Positions 1-10,634 of a stretch of DNA of 54,919 nt are shown here, one piece after another. A program made the position numbers and the translations under genes. The notes beneath the pieces are model-generated. The model was not told where the DNA came from, did not search any database, and was given only the letters and a program-made list of their open reading frames with translations. How positions within the stretch are numbered: position 1 is the stretch's first letter; each line of letters starts with the position of its first letter. The stretch is from Hyphomicrobiaceae bacterium (GTDB lineage Bacteria; Pseudomonadota; Alphaproteobacteria; Rhizobiales; Hyphomicrobiaceae), in NCBI GenBank assembly GCA_021730785.1, contig JAKFWF010000036.1:1-54919 (forward strand), in the 5' to 3' direction.

Positions 1-313
1 TCGATCCTCAAGCTGGGGCTCCCCGCCCCGTTACGCCTGTTCTCTCAACTGGTTACTGTCCATTCCGGGCGCCACCCTCGCGGCTCCTGCCCCCGCCTCA
101 GCGGGCTGTCGCGTAGCGACTTCGTGCCCTGGCCCACCTCGTTTTTTCACCGCAGTGCAGCATGACGGACGGTATCGGACCTATCGCGTCGTCGACCGGG
201 CGCAGCACCGGCACCGGTCGGTAACGGAGGTGCTGCAGAAGACGACTGATCACGGTTCGTGGCTCTTGTTGACCAACAAGAGACATCGAGCGCCTCACTC
301 GAAGCGGACATGT
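1..313. other. Left-edge sequence without a supported gene
   Basis: No open frame here has recognisable protein character. Short frames exist on both strands, including one on the plus strand that runs to a stop near 318, but none has a family motif, a plausible ribosome binding site or codon use like the neighbours. It could be the eroded end of a mobile element, since the region next to it is accessory, but no terminal repeat or transposase motif was recognised. The only clear structure is the 20-base palindrome at 263-282. Confidence 0.4.
263..282. repeat. Perfect 20-base palindrome 31 bp after the caspase-like gene
   Basis: Nine bases (CTCTTGTTG) are followed by AC and then their exact reverse complement. 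It lies just past the stop codon of the minus-strand caspase-like gene. As RNA it could fold only with a strained loop and no U-run follows, so it is a weak terminator candidate. A binding site for a dimeric protein or the end of a lost mobile element are alternatives. Confidence 0.4.
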
Positions 314-3300
314 CTACTGCAACCTTAGAATTGCACTCACTGGCACATATCCAATCTTTTGGCCGTCGCGTGCGATTGCGACCCAGTCGCCGTAGAACTC
401 GACGGCGCGAACTTGAGTGCCCGGCGTCAGTTGACGATCTCCGGGGACGTTCGCGTCGGGCTTCGAGCGCAGTGTCTCCACTCGAATAAGGACGTGCGTC
501 GGCTCACTGGGGATTGTTGGACCAGATCCCGCTGCCGCTGCGAGCACGGGTGCGCGAATCCCGATGGCAAAGTCGTTGCCCTCTAGTTTGCGCGTTGGGT
601 GCTGAAAGATCCCAAAGTTCTTCTGACTAATGTCAGGCACGCGCTTGCCGACATGCTCGGCCAATGCGGTCACGCGAACCTCCTTTTCCTGACCACCCTC
701 TGTTGGCTGGAACGCTTCAAGGATGGCGTATGTCATTACGCCATGACCGCGATACCCTTCAAAGGCTGCTTCTCGTGACGCAGCGAGGACGTTGCGACCG
801 GTGGCGTTCTGGAGTTGCGCCATCGCTGTCTGTCGCGCGGTATCAGTCGTGCGAGAACCACGGAATGCATCGCCTTCGCAAGTGTCGATGATCAAGAGGC
901 TCTTCTGCACAGAGATCCGTCTGAGCCACGCCTCCCACTTGTCCTGTCCGATCCCATGCGTCTCGACGGTGTGGCCGGCATCGAAATCCAGAGAATGGGG
1001 GTAGTAATAGTAGCGCCCCGCGATCGACTTGCCGTGGCCTGCCAGGAACAGCACGAACACATCCTCAGGCTTTGCGTCGGCAGCAAACGTGTCGATGGCT
1101 GCGGAGATCTTGGTGTCGTTGACCTCAGCGTCTGTGAGAACCCGCGTCTTTACTTCGCTGAAGAGACTGCCACCGACGACACCAAGCGCCTTCGTGATGC
1201 TCCGCGCGTCATGGGCGGCGTAGCTGAGCTGGTACTCTTTTTTCTTGTACTGATCGACGCCGAGCGCCAGGACGAACAATCGAGGCCGCGCTGCTGTGGT
1301 GACGCCGAACTTGTCAATGCTGATGCGCAACGGCATCGACGCGACGAGGCCGGCTCCGTTGTAGGCCACCATCTCGATCTTGTTCACTTGGCCGGGGACG
1401 AGCTTCAGTGTCTCTGTGACGACCGCAGTGTCCAGGCTGGAGTTGAGTGATGCCAGCGCAGCCGGCGTCACCTCGCCCTGGCTGATGCCGTTCACGCGCC
1501 AGACAATCCGCTTGCCGATGCCGCCACCGTTCGGAACAATGCGAACGCTCGCCTTCACGGTATCGCCGGCACGCTCGGTTCGATCTGCTATATGTTCAAC
1601 ACGTGGCGGAGGGCCCGACTCCAAGATCTTTGTCAGGTTCAGCTTCGATGCAGCATCCTTGTGACGACCCTCCGGGTCGCCACGGATCGCCTCGCCAACA
1701 AGATCGCTTCGGGCTAGCGTCTCAAATACTTGGCTTGCCGAGAGAGCATCGACTCCCATTACGACGTTGACCAATTCTGCAGCCCGCTCCGATCCAATAA
1801 AGAAACCAGCGTCTGTGCTTGCAAACCAACCACCATCAGAAATTGCAAACAGCTTTGCTATGGGTGCAGGACCTGCCCCGCCCGCACCCAGGGACCAAAC
1901 ACCAATTGAACCATCCATTGCCGCCGTGATGAAGTGATTGTCTTTCGGAGACCTAATCATGGCGGTGATTCCCGCCGAGTGAGCGCGCATTGACCATAGA
2001 ACGGATAGCGTTCTCGTACTCCTCGCTTCAATCAGACCTGTCGAAAATCCAACAAGCAACACCTCATCGCTGAGAGTGGCGAGAGACATCTGGGCAGAAA
2101 TATCTTGTCCGACCACAACGAAAGCGTTATCTCGATTCTCATGCGTTATTGCGCGGGCCAATGAGCCACGTGATCGAATTGCACCATTCAAAAGCGCCAG
2201 AGCTTCCTTGATCGTACCTTGACGACGAAAGAATGGAGAAACCACGGGCATAAGTATTTGCAGCGAGCAGGCCACAGGGCGTTTTGACGCCGAAACAGCC
2301 TTGGCAGGTTCCACCGAAACATAGCGTGTATCGAGATAGCGCGAATCGAGGCAGTCCGCCGCATCCTGGGATCTTATTGGCGGGATTCTTCGTAGACTCA
2401 CTTGCTCTACAGTTGGCTTAAACATCCATCGGCGTTCAGTATTGTCAGGATGACTACTGATAAGCTGTTCGCCCTCAACTCGCAACCTAACCCAACCAGG
2501 CTTGGTTGCGTCGGGCGTTGCGATGGCGGAGCCAGAAAATCGAAGAGTGTTGCCATTAACAGAGACAACTGTCTTGCCATCATTCTCTACTTTAAGATGA
2601 CTGTTGGATGCGTCGTCTTCGATCAACAATGAACATGCACCACTGCCTTGTCCAATATTGCGGGTACCGTGCTGCCATGCAGCGTGCCAATTAAAGTTAT
2701 TAAGACCGCCCGGAGTTGCTACGTTCGCTCCGGTCACGGCGCTTCGAATCCTTGACAGAGACCTAAACGCTGCCGCATCGATTAGTCGTGAGTTCTTGAC
2801 TTGCTTTAAGTCGCTACTAGCCTCGGCGCCGTACTCAAACAAGCGATAGGACGTATTCTTTTCCTCATCTGGCGTCGTAACAACTGCAACGGCCCCATCG
2901 TCGCCAACTGCTACTCCCACAGGATAGCCAATCCACGTTTTGCTTTCTGGGAATTTCTTGAAGCGACGGAGATCTACATCCCAGACGCCTTGGCCGGTAA
3001 TTACCAGCGAAGCGTCTGAGATCGTAAAGTACGATGCGTAAACATATTTCGCATTGCTAGATACCGAAATCCCAAACACACCTTGAACGTATACTGGCGC
3101 TGGAAGCGTACCAATTAATTTATGATTCGCCACAGACCAGAGCTTTAAAGTGCCCGCTTCATCACCGGAAGCGGCAATTCTGTTATCAGCACTTAGTCGA
3201 ATGCAATTAATGCGACCGCCGTGAGAAACCTGAGCGATGACCTCAGCGCGTCGAGATTCCGCAGACGATGGGATAATCCACCACAACTGCCAAAGCAATG

Positions 3301-3340
3301 AGATAACTATCAAGCGCAGTAGCTGCGCGAATACGCACAT
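314..3340 (-). CDS. Exported WD40 / caspase-like (peptidase C14) / SH3 protein
   Basis: This 1008-residue protein has an N-terminal hydrophobic export segment (about residues 4-28), WD40-type beta-propeller repeats (about 35-150 and 425-490, ending in motifs such as GTLKLW and GSIGVW), an Ig-like stretch (about 590-680), a caspase-like peptidase domain (about 685-930) and a C-terminal bacterial SH3 domain (about 950-1008). The catalytic His is in LFLAGHGKS (His769) and the Cys in LLIIDTCEG (Cys821), so both dyad residues are present. A TTG at 3358 extends the frame, but ATG at 3340 has AGGAG seven bases upstream and was preferred. The gene follows the trypsin gene by 27 bp on the same strand and is probably cotranscribed. 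Bacterial C14 enzymes usually cut after Arg or Lys; that specificity is inferred here. Base composition is more AT-rich than the core genes downstream, which suggests acquisition. Its physiological role is unknown. Confidence 0.88.
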   Translation of the reverse strand: MCVFAQLLRLIVISLLWQLWWIIPSSAESRRAEVIAQVSHGGRINCIRLSADNRIAASGDEAGTLKLWSVANHKLIGTLPAPVYVQGVFGISVSSNAKYVYASYFTISDASLVITGQGVWDVDLRRFKKFPESKTWIGYPVGVAVGDDGAVAVVTTPDEEKNTSYRLFEYGAEASSDLKQVKNSRLIDAAAFRSLSRIRSAVTGANVATPGGLNNFNWHAAWQHGTRNIGQGSGACSLLIEDDASNSHLKVENDGKTVVSVNGNTLRFSGSAIATPDATKPGWVRLRVEGEQLISSHPDNTERRWMFKPTVEQVSLRRIPPIRSQDAADCLDSRYLDTRYVSVEPAKAVSASKRPVACSLQILMPVVSPFFRRQGTIKEALALLNGAIRSRGSLARAITHENRDNAFVVVGQDISAQMSLATLSDEVLLVGFSTGLIEARSTRTLSVLWSMRAHSAGITAMIRSPKDNHFITAAMDGSIGVWSLGAGGAGPAPIAKLFAISDGGWFASTDAGFFIGSERAAELVNVVMGVDALSASQVFETLARSDLVGEAIRGDPEGRHKDAASKLNLTKILESGPPPRVEHIADRTERAGDTVKASVRIVPNGGGIGKRIVWRVNGISQGEVTPAALASLNSSLDTAVVTETLKLVPGQVNKIEMVAYNGAGLVASMPLRISIDKFGVTTAARPRLFVLALGVDQYKKKEYQLSYAAHDARSITKALGVVGGSLFSEVKTRVLTDAEVNDTKISAAIDTFAADAKPEDVFVLFLAGHGKSIAGRYYYYPHSLDFDAGHTVETHGIGQDKWEAWLRRISVQKSLLIIDTCEGDAFRGSRTTDTARQTAMAQLQNATGRNVLAASREAAFEGYRGHGVMTYAILEAFQPTEGGQEKEVRVTALAEHVGKRVPDISQKNFGIFQHPTRKLEGNDFAIGIRAPVLAAAAGSGPTIPSEPTHVLIRVETLRSKPDANVPGDRQLTPGTQVRAVEFYGDWVAIARDGQKIGYVPVSAILRLQ

Positions 3341-3367
3341 TCTGGATCTCCTGAACAATGATAAGTC

Positions 3368-4168
3368 CTAGCGACTGCTCAAAAGCTTACCTTCGATCCA
3401 TGATCTGAAGAACGACACGGAGCTGTAAACGCCATACTTTAGTTTCCGTGCGCAACCCTCACCCCATGACACGACTCCGACCAATACCGGACCATCGCTG
3501 GTTTTCCAAACCAAGGGTCCACCGCTATCTCCCTGACAGCTGTCAGTGCCGCCGTCTCGGAAACCGGCGCACATCATCCCAGATTTGATCTTGCCAGCAT
3601 AGGCGTTAGCCGCATTGCACATGACTTGGTCGGCTGATGGTATCGTAGCCTTTAGCAAGTGAGGCGAGGTGTTTCCGTCTTCCGCTGTGGCTCCCCATCC
3701 TGTCACCTCAAGAGGCGTTTGTGGGGGGATTTGCAGCATTGCCTTCGCCAAAGGTATGCTTTGGCCTGCCGGCGTTGCCTTGAGGCGGACGAGTGCTAAG
3801 TCGTTCTCGAATGTTCGAGGATTGTATGCCTCGTGAAGAACAACGCGCTCGGCTTCCACCCATCTTCCAGCGCCCACATAGTTTGTTGCGCCTGCCTTAG
3901 CTCTGATCTCGCCTGGCTTCGTACTCGGCTTAAAGCAGTGTGCAGCTGTAAGTACCCAACGATCGGCGATGATTGAGCCGCCACAGAGGTATGACTTGCC
4001 GTCGATTCGAATGTCGAACGCCACTTGCCACGGATGATTGCGGATATCTGTCTTTTCGCCGCCGACGATCCGCTTGTTGCCGACAGGCTTGATCTCTTCC
4101 TGTGCTGCTGCGGGCATCGCCGCGAGCGGCAGGCAGGCAAGCAGTGTTAGGATAATGCTGTTCCGCAT
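3368..4168 (-). CDS. Secreted trypsin-family (S1A) serine protease zymogen
   Basis: This 266-residue protein has a signal peptide (about 1-22), a short propeptide and a full chymotrypsin-fold domain. The sequence NKR-IVGG at residues 31-37 is the canonical trypsinogen activation site, with cleavage expected after Arg33. The triad is visible: His77 in TAAHC, Asp123 in ENDLALV and Ser215 in GDSGGP. Asp209, six residues before the Ser, is the S1-pocket residue that gives Arg/Lys specificity. Six cysteines (62, 78, 184, 200, 211, 239) match three conserved disulfides, which fits an oxidising periplasmic or extracellular location. ATG at 4168 has a GAGG ribosome binding site. The caspase-like gene follows after 27 bp. 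Many such bacterial proteases are digestive or stress related; the pairing suggests a proteolytic relay, which is inference. Confidence 0.93.
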   Translation of the reverse strand: MRNSIILTLLACLPLAAMPAAAQEEIKPVGNKRIVGGEKTDIRNHPWQVAFDIRIDGKSYLCGGSIIADRWVLTAAHCFKPSTKPGEIRAKAGATNYVGAGRWVEAERVVLHEAYNPRTFENDLALVRLKATPAGQSIPLAKAMLQIPPQTPLEVTGWGATAEDGNTSPHLLKATIPSADQVMCNAANAYAGKIKSGMMCAGFRDGGTDSCQGDSGGPLVWKTSDGPVLVGVVSWGEGCARKLKYGVYSSVSFFRSWIEGKLLSSR

Positions 4169-5094
4169 AACTCGCCTCTCAAATTAGCGCGCAGGTTGAG
4201 ATTTGCATGGCGTGCCGGCCTTGGGAAGTCCGCTTACGGTAGATGTATTGGGCCGTCGGAATGTTTCTTCCTGGCCCATCTCGAAAATTAGAACCAAAGC
4301 GGTCTCGGTGGGCAAGCTGCCATCACCGCCGAGACCTGTCAAAAGTGAGATTGTTGCGGCGCACACGTCGCTTGTCGCTGTGCTCTGCAAACTCGCAACA
4401 TGAGTGTTGCGCACCCGCACTGAGTCCGGTTGGGGTCACTTCCGTCCGCTCGGCGCCTCACAAAATCACGTCCGCTTACCCCCTACTAGCGAAAAATGCG
4501 CCCGGCACCCACCCCAACTTATCCACGCTTTCCGCGCCTGTGTTACATTACCCCTCGTTCTGGTCCATGAGGGGCGTGCTTCGAAGGCGTTCTGAGTGTG
4601 GGATCGGGATAGACGGTCCGTCCAAAAAATCCCGACGCTTCGGGGACGGCGGAGGATATCGCGTGCCCTGAGGTAGGGGTGGTAAAACCGGAAGGTCAGG
4701 CCCTGGACGCGGTGCGAACTAAAAATCCGTCTCTGCGGGGTGGCTCTGGCCACTTTGTCACAACTCGCGGACTACCGCCGTGGACCACGGCCACCCCGCT
4801 CCCCTCGCAAAGAGGGTGATTTTTGAAACTCACTCCAAAATACGGACGCATAGGATGGATATAGATGTATCTACAGTTTTCTGCTAAATGCTTGGCCGGG
4901 CACTGTCACCGGCGTTCAAGGCCGCTTACTGCCCGCATGGCCCGCCGTCGTGCTGCTAGCTTGACGATGAAGTCATCCGCATGGTGGGATGGAGGGACTT
5001 CTGGCTGCCACCGTCACGCGGCATTCACGGCATTTTGCCTTGCTACTTCCGATTGTTAGTGGCGCACTGGGGGAGCATTCAGAGGTCAAATCTT
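4169..5094. other. Hairpin-rich noncoding block between protease and hydrolase genes
   Basis: About 0.9 kb without a convincing gene. A 78-codon minus-strand frame at 4184-4420 ends 15 bp before the trypsin start and could be a small upstream gene, but it has no recognised motif. From about 4550 several inverted repeats follow: CCCCTC/GAGGGG at 4551-4556 and 4569-4574, CCGTCC/GGACGG around 4616-4650, a perfect 10-base pair GCGGGGTGGC/GCCACCCCGC at 4735-4744 and 4790-4799, and CCCTC/GAGGG near 4802-4816. The long 4735-4799 stem competes with two local hairpins inside it (GTGGC/GCCAC and CCGTGG/CCACGG). The block resembles noncoding sequence I remember as recurring in rhizobial genomes, which is unverified. 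No tRNA, SRP RNA, RNase P or tmRNA signature fits. Confidence 0.45.
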
Positions 5095-5940
5095 ATGCGC
5101 TACAGCGACAAAGTCCTGGATTGGCTGGCCAAGCGAGTGAGTTCGCGCATCATGTGCGCACCCGATCCGGCGAAGTCGCTGGTCCATAGCGACCCGGAGC
5201 GGCTTGGCCGGTGCCTGCGCCCCGGCGACGTGCTGCTGGTCGATGGTTGCGACAAGGTCTCGGCCGCGATCCGCTATCTGACCCAGTCGACATGGTCTCA
5301 CGCGGCCCTCTATGTGGGTCCGCTGGCGGGCAAAACCGAGCCCAATGGCGAGCCGCACACGATCATCGAGGTCAACCTCGGCGAAGGCTGCGTGTCACGG
5401 CCGCTGTCGAAGTACCGGTATTATCCGACCCGCGTGTGCCGGCCGGTCAACCTGACGGAGGGCGACCGGCGTGCCCTCGTGCAGTTCATGCACGACAAGC
5501 TCGGCATAACCTATGACGTGCGCAACATCGTCGATCTGGCCCGCTATCTCATCCCCCAGCCGCCGGTGCCGCAGCGCTGGCGGCGCAAGATGCTGGCCTT
5601 CGGCTCCGGCGAGCCGACACGGGCGATCTGCTCCGGCCTGATCGCCCAGGCGTTCGAAAGCATTCGCTATCCCATCCTGCCGCGCGTCGAGAAGGTGATG
5701 GACGGCACGGCGCTGGCCAATGGCTACACCGCGGACGAGATTTTCCATATCCGCCACTACTCGCTCTACACGCCGCGCGACTTCGACGTGTCGCCGTTCT
5801 TCGAGGTGGTGAAGCCGACGCTCGCGGAAGGCTTCAACTACAAGGGCGTCGCGTGGGCGAATTCCGCCGGGACGGAGGGCGATGCCGGCAGCGGCACAGC
5901 CGCAACTTCAGGGCAGGTGATGCCGATGGTCAGGAAGTGA
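5095..5940 (+). CDS. YiiX/YebB-like permuted NlpC/P60 cysteine hydrolase
   Basis: This 281-residue protein opens its catalytic domain with LRPGDVLLVDG, followed by STWSHAALYVG containing the family His, and places the nucleophile Cys late in RAICSGLIAQAF. His before Cys is the circularly permuted NlpC/P60 (papain-like, YiiX) arrangement. Members act on amide bonds in peptidoglycan, lipids or related molecules; the substrate here is unknown. No signal peptide is seen in the chosen frame. The frame is open from 4981, but ATG at 5095 has AGAGG nine bases upstream and begins with a better N-terminus, so it was chosen. The C-terminal tail (after about residue 255) is Gly/Ala/Thr-rich and probably disordered. 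The stop abuts a degraded acetyltransferase remnant on the other strand, which may mark an insertion or deletion junction. Confidence 0.82.
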   Translation: MRYSDKVLDWLAKRVSSRIMCAPDPAKSLVHSDPERLGRCLRPGDVLLVDGCDKVSAAIRYLTQSTWSHAALYVGPLAGKTEPNGEPHTIIEVNLGEGCVSRPLSKYRYYPTRVCRPVNLTEGDRRALVQFMHDKLGITYDVRNIVDLARYLIPQPPVPQRWRRKMLAFGSGEPTRAICSGLIAQAFESIRYPILPRVEKVMDGTALANGYTADEIFHIRHYSLYTPRDFDVSPFFEVVKPTLAEGFNYKGVAWANSAGTEGDAGSGTAATSGQVMPMVRK

Positions 5941-6108
5941 GCGGCGCAGAAGTCCGAAGCGGTCGGCGGTGCCAACGAACGGGCTAATGCTGTCGAGCGG
6001 CCGCGCTTCAAGCTACGCCAAATACCGCCGCTCACGCGCGACGATGTCGAGGGTGGCGTGAAAGCCCGCAATGTCGCGGGCTTGGATGGGGCGGATGATA
6101 ACGGTCAT
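5941..6108 (-). pseudogene. Remnant of a GNAT-family acetyltransferase (N-terminal part only)
   Basis: From ATG at 6108 the minus strand reads MTVIIRPIQARDIAGF and then a stretch ending ARERRYLA, the usual opening of a GNAT N-acetyltransferase. It then meets a TAG at 6015-6013. Past the stop the same frame continues with LEARPLDSISPF, still like the family, until it runs into the end of the hydrolase gene at 5940. The acetyl-CoA binding region is missing. It starts 12 bp after the toxin gene ends, so it was probably the third gene of a parDE-GNAT unit. The family call rests on motif resemblance alone. Confidence 0.55.
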
Positions 6109-6120
6109 CGTGGTACCATT

Positions 6121-6437
6121 TCACAAAACTGATGGCTTGAAGTACGTCGCATCGATGTTGCGGTGGCCATGCAGGACACGCACAAGCTGAAGCACGTCAT
6201 GGCTTTCGTCATAGGCCAGATACAGATTGTAATTGCCGAATGGGTGACATCGCAGGCCGGCACCCAATTTCGGCACAGGTCGGCCGGCGCCTTCGGAATG
6301 GCCGACAGAACGTCGACTGTCGACACGATCCGATCGATGAAATTGGTGGCAACGACGAATCCAGCTGCATCGGCGATCCGGTCGGTCAGTTGCTGCAGAT
6401 CTGCTTCAGCCTCGGGAGAGACAACGACGCGGGTCAC
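6121..6437 (-). pseudogene. ParE/RelE-type toxin gene with a one-base frameshift
   Basis: The N-terminal half starts at GTG 6437 (VTRVVVSPEAEADLQQ) and is a ParE-like toxin fold beginning. Near 6278-6291 (GGCGCCGGCCGACC on the coding strand) the frame changes, and the expected C-terminal half (RPVPKLGAGLR, then HPFGNYNLYLAYDES and LHGHRNID) continues in another frame to a TGA at 6121. The total of 317 bases is one short of a multiple of three, which fits a single deletion. The start overlaps the antitoxin stop by four bases (GTGA), the usual translational coupling. ParE toxins poison DNA gyrase; this copy is probably inactive unless the shift is a sequencing error. Confidence 0.72.
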
Positions 6438-6706
6438 GGTGCGCTGCGTGCGGCCAGACGTGCTTTCAGCCTCGCAGCAACTGTGGCGAGCGGCGCTCCT
6501 TCTCCCCGCGCCAGCGAAGCCAGCGCTGCATCGATCGCAGGCTTTGCCCACAGATGATCATCGCGATCGATAGCCAATTCTGCTAACCGACGCTCGGCGA
6601 CGAGTTCGTCTATCGCGCTCCCGACAGTGGTGTGTGTGCCATCGGCGACCCGTTCCCGAAGCCACTGTTCGGTATCGGGCGCCAAATCCAAATGTCCATT
6701 CTGCAT
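6434..6706 (-). CDS. ParD-like antitoxin of a type II toxin-antitoxin pair
   Basis: This 90-residue protein has an N-terminal segment (WLRERVADGTHTTVGSAIDE, about 15-34) like the ribbon-helix-helix core of ParD antitoxins, followed by charged helices (LVAERRLAELAIDRDDH) and an Ala-rich C-terminus that would wrap the toxin. Length and gene order, antitoxin first with a four-base overlap into parE, are typical. ParD binds its own promoter and neutralises ParE. With the toxin frameshifted, this gene may be a leftover or an anti-addiction factor against related toxins. No operator was defined upstream. Confidence 0.75.
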   Translation of the reverse strand: MQNGHLDLAPDTEQWLRERVADGTHTTVGSAIDELVAERRLAELAIDRDDHLWAKPAIDAALASLARGEGAPLATVAARLKARLAARSAP

Positions 6707-6733
6707 GGATCACCCATTCGTTTTGAACTCGAA

Positions 6734-6766
6734 GGCGGCGCGCGCAATTCGAGTGCACGCGCCGCC
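6734..6766 (-). terminator. GC-rich hairpin after ilvC
   Basis: A nine-base perfect stem GGCGGCGCG / CGCGCCGCC (6734-6742 with 6758-6766) and a 15-base loop lies ten bases beyond the ilvC stop codon. No U-run follows on the minus strand, so intrinsic termination would be weak. The position between ilvC and the antitoxin gene supports a terminator or RNA-stabilising role. Confidence 0.45.
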
Positions 6767-6775
6767 AGTTTCCGC

Positions 6776-7843
<1,068 letters not shown>

Positions 7844-8042
7844 TCATATCTCTGTCACACGGCCTAGCGAATCGACCTTAGCCTTGCCAAGGAAATTCCG
7901 CGCCGCGGCAGGTATGCGGAGTAGGTTGAGAGCGCGATCGTCGCAGAACGAGTGCGCTTGGGACACCAGTTGGACGCGCTCCTACGAACCCACGACCAGC
8001 GGGAGAGATCGGCGAAGCGATGGAGCGCAGCCCGCGCCTCCT

Positions 8043-9704
<1,662 letters not shown>

Positions 9705-10048
9705 AGGGGCGCCTCGTGCGTGTGACAGGGGTTGAGTGAGCTAGCGCGGCTTGTAGCTGAAGGTCGGCGCGGGCTCAACACGACGCATCGCCCGTGTGAT
9801 TTGCCATTTCGTCCAGGGGTTGCACATCTCGTCCACAGTTTATGCTGGGAGTTATCCCCAGATCGCCCGCGGATACGGGCGTTTCACGATATCGTACTCG
9901 CGCTTGCCACATTGCCGGTGGACAATCCTGGGCTGTGCTTGCACCAGCCTCACAGGTGCTGCTTTCGTCGTGCAACTGATTTGCTTTGACTGAAATTGCC
10001 GGCGGTCCTTTCGAATGGCCGCACGCGATAGACAATCGGGGATGATGA
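9705..10048. other. Divergent intergenic region between ettA and the YbjN gene
   Basis: 344 bp without a gene, presumably holding the ettA promoter (minus) and the YbjN/proC promoter (plus). It contains a small hairpin CGCCCG/CGGGCG near 9868-9885 and a single 9-mer TTATCCCCA at 9852-9860, one base from the DnaA-box consensus. No clustered sites or riboswitch were seen. Confidence 0.5.
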
Positions 10049-10552
10049 ATGGCATCGGCTGAGCAGAGATATTCGCGCCTGAGCACCAGCAACCCGATCG
10101 ACGTTCTCGAACACGTGGCGGCGACCCATGACTGGCCCTGCGAGCGGGCCAGCGACGACGAGTTGACTTTGGTCGTTGCCGGCAGCTGGACCGACTACAA
10201 CGTGTCGATCAACTGGCGTGACGATCTCGAAGCCATGCACCTTGCCTGCGCCTTCGACTTCAAGGTGCCGGACAGCCGTCTGCCCGAGATCTATCGCCTC
10301 GTCGCCCAGATCAACGAGCAGTTGTGGCTCGGCCACTTCGACGTTTGGACGCAGGATGGCCTGATCATGTTCCGCCATGGCCTGATGCTCAACGGCACGG
10401 TCGCGACCGCCCGCCAGTGTGAAGCGCTGTTGAAGGCCGCATTGGAGGCTTGCGAGCGCTATTATCAGGCGTTCCAGTTCGTCGTGTGGGCCGGCAAGGG
10501 CAGCCGCGAGGCGCTGGTCTCGACCATGTTCCAGACCGAAGGGCAGGCGTGA
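10049..10552 (+). CDS. YbjN domain-containing protein
   Basis: This 167-residue cytoplasmic protein has a YbjN fold, related to type III secretion chaperones. Recognisable stretches are NPIDVLEHVAATHDWPCER, DYNVSINWRDDLEAMHLAC, and the central LPEIYRLVAQINEQLWLGHF followed by GLIMFRHGLML. The molecular function of YbjN proteins is unsettled; E. coli YbjN affects motility and stress. The gene sits 82 bp before proC on the same strand, an arrangement seen in other alphaproteobacteria. ATG at 10049 follows a GGGGA seven bases upstream. Confidence 0.85.
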   Translation: MASAEQRYSRLSTSNPIDVLEHVAATHDWPCERASDDELTLVVAGSWTDYNVSINWRDDLEAMHLACAFDFKVPDSRLPEIYRLVAQINEQLWLGHFDVWTQDGLIMFRHGLMLNGTVATARQCEALLKAALEACERYYQAFQFVVWAGKGSREALVSTMFQTEGQA

Positions 10553-10634
10553 TCGCGCGGGGCAGGCGCATGCGACCGTGATCGATCGGCGCCGGCATGG
10601 TATGAGGGGGGATCGGCAGCAGGAGTTCCCCGCC

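Noticed and set aside
4440-4860. SRP RNA, tmRNA or RNase P RNA in the hairpin-rich block
   Set aside because: The conserved core sequences of these RNAs are absent; only generic hairpins and a weak GGAAGGTCAGG resemblance were found.
314-5094. Gasdermin-like pore protein linked to the protease pair
   Set aside because: Bacterial gasdermins sit next to caspase-like or trypsin-like proteases, but no small gasdermin-like frame was found on either side and both proteases are exported.
9852-9860. DnaA-box-like 9-mer TTATCCCCA
   Set aside because: Single site with one mismatch and no cluster, AT-rich unwinding element or dnaA/hemE neighbour, so not an origin.
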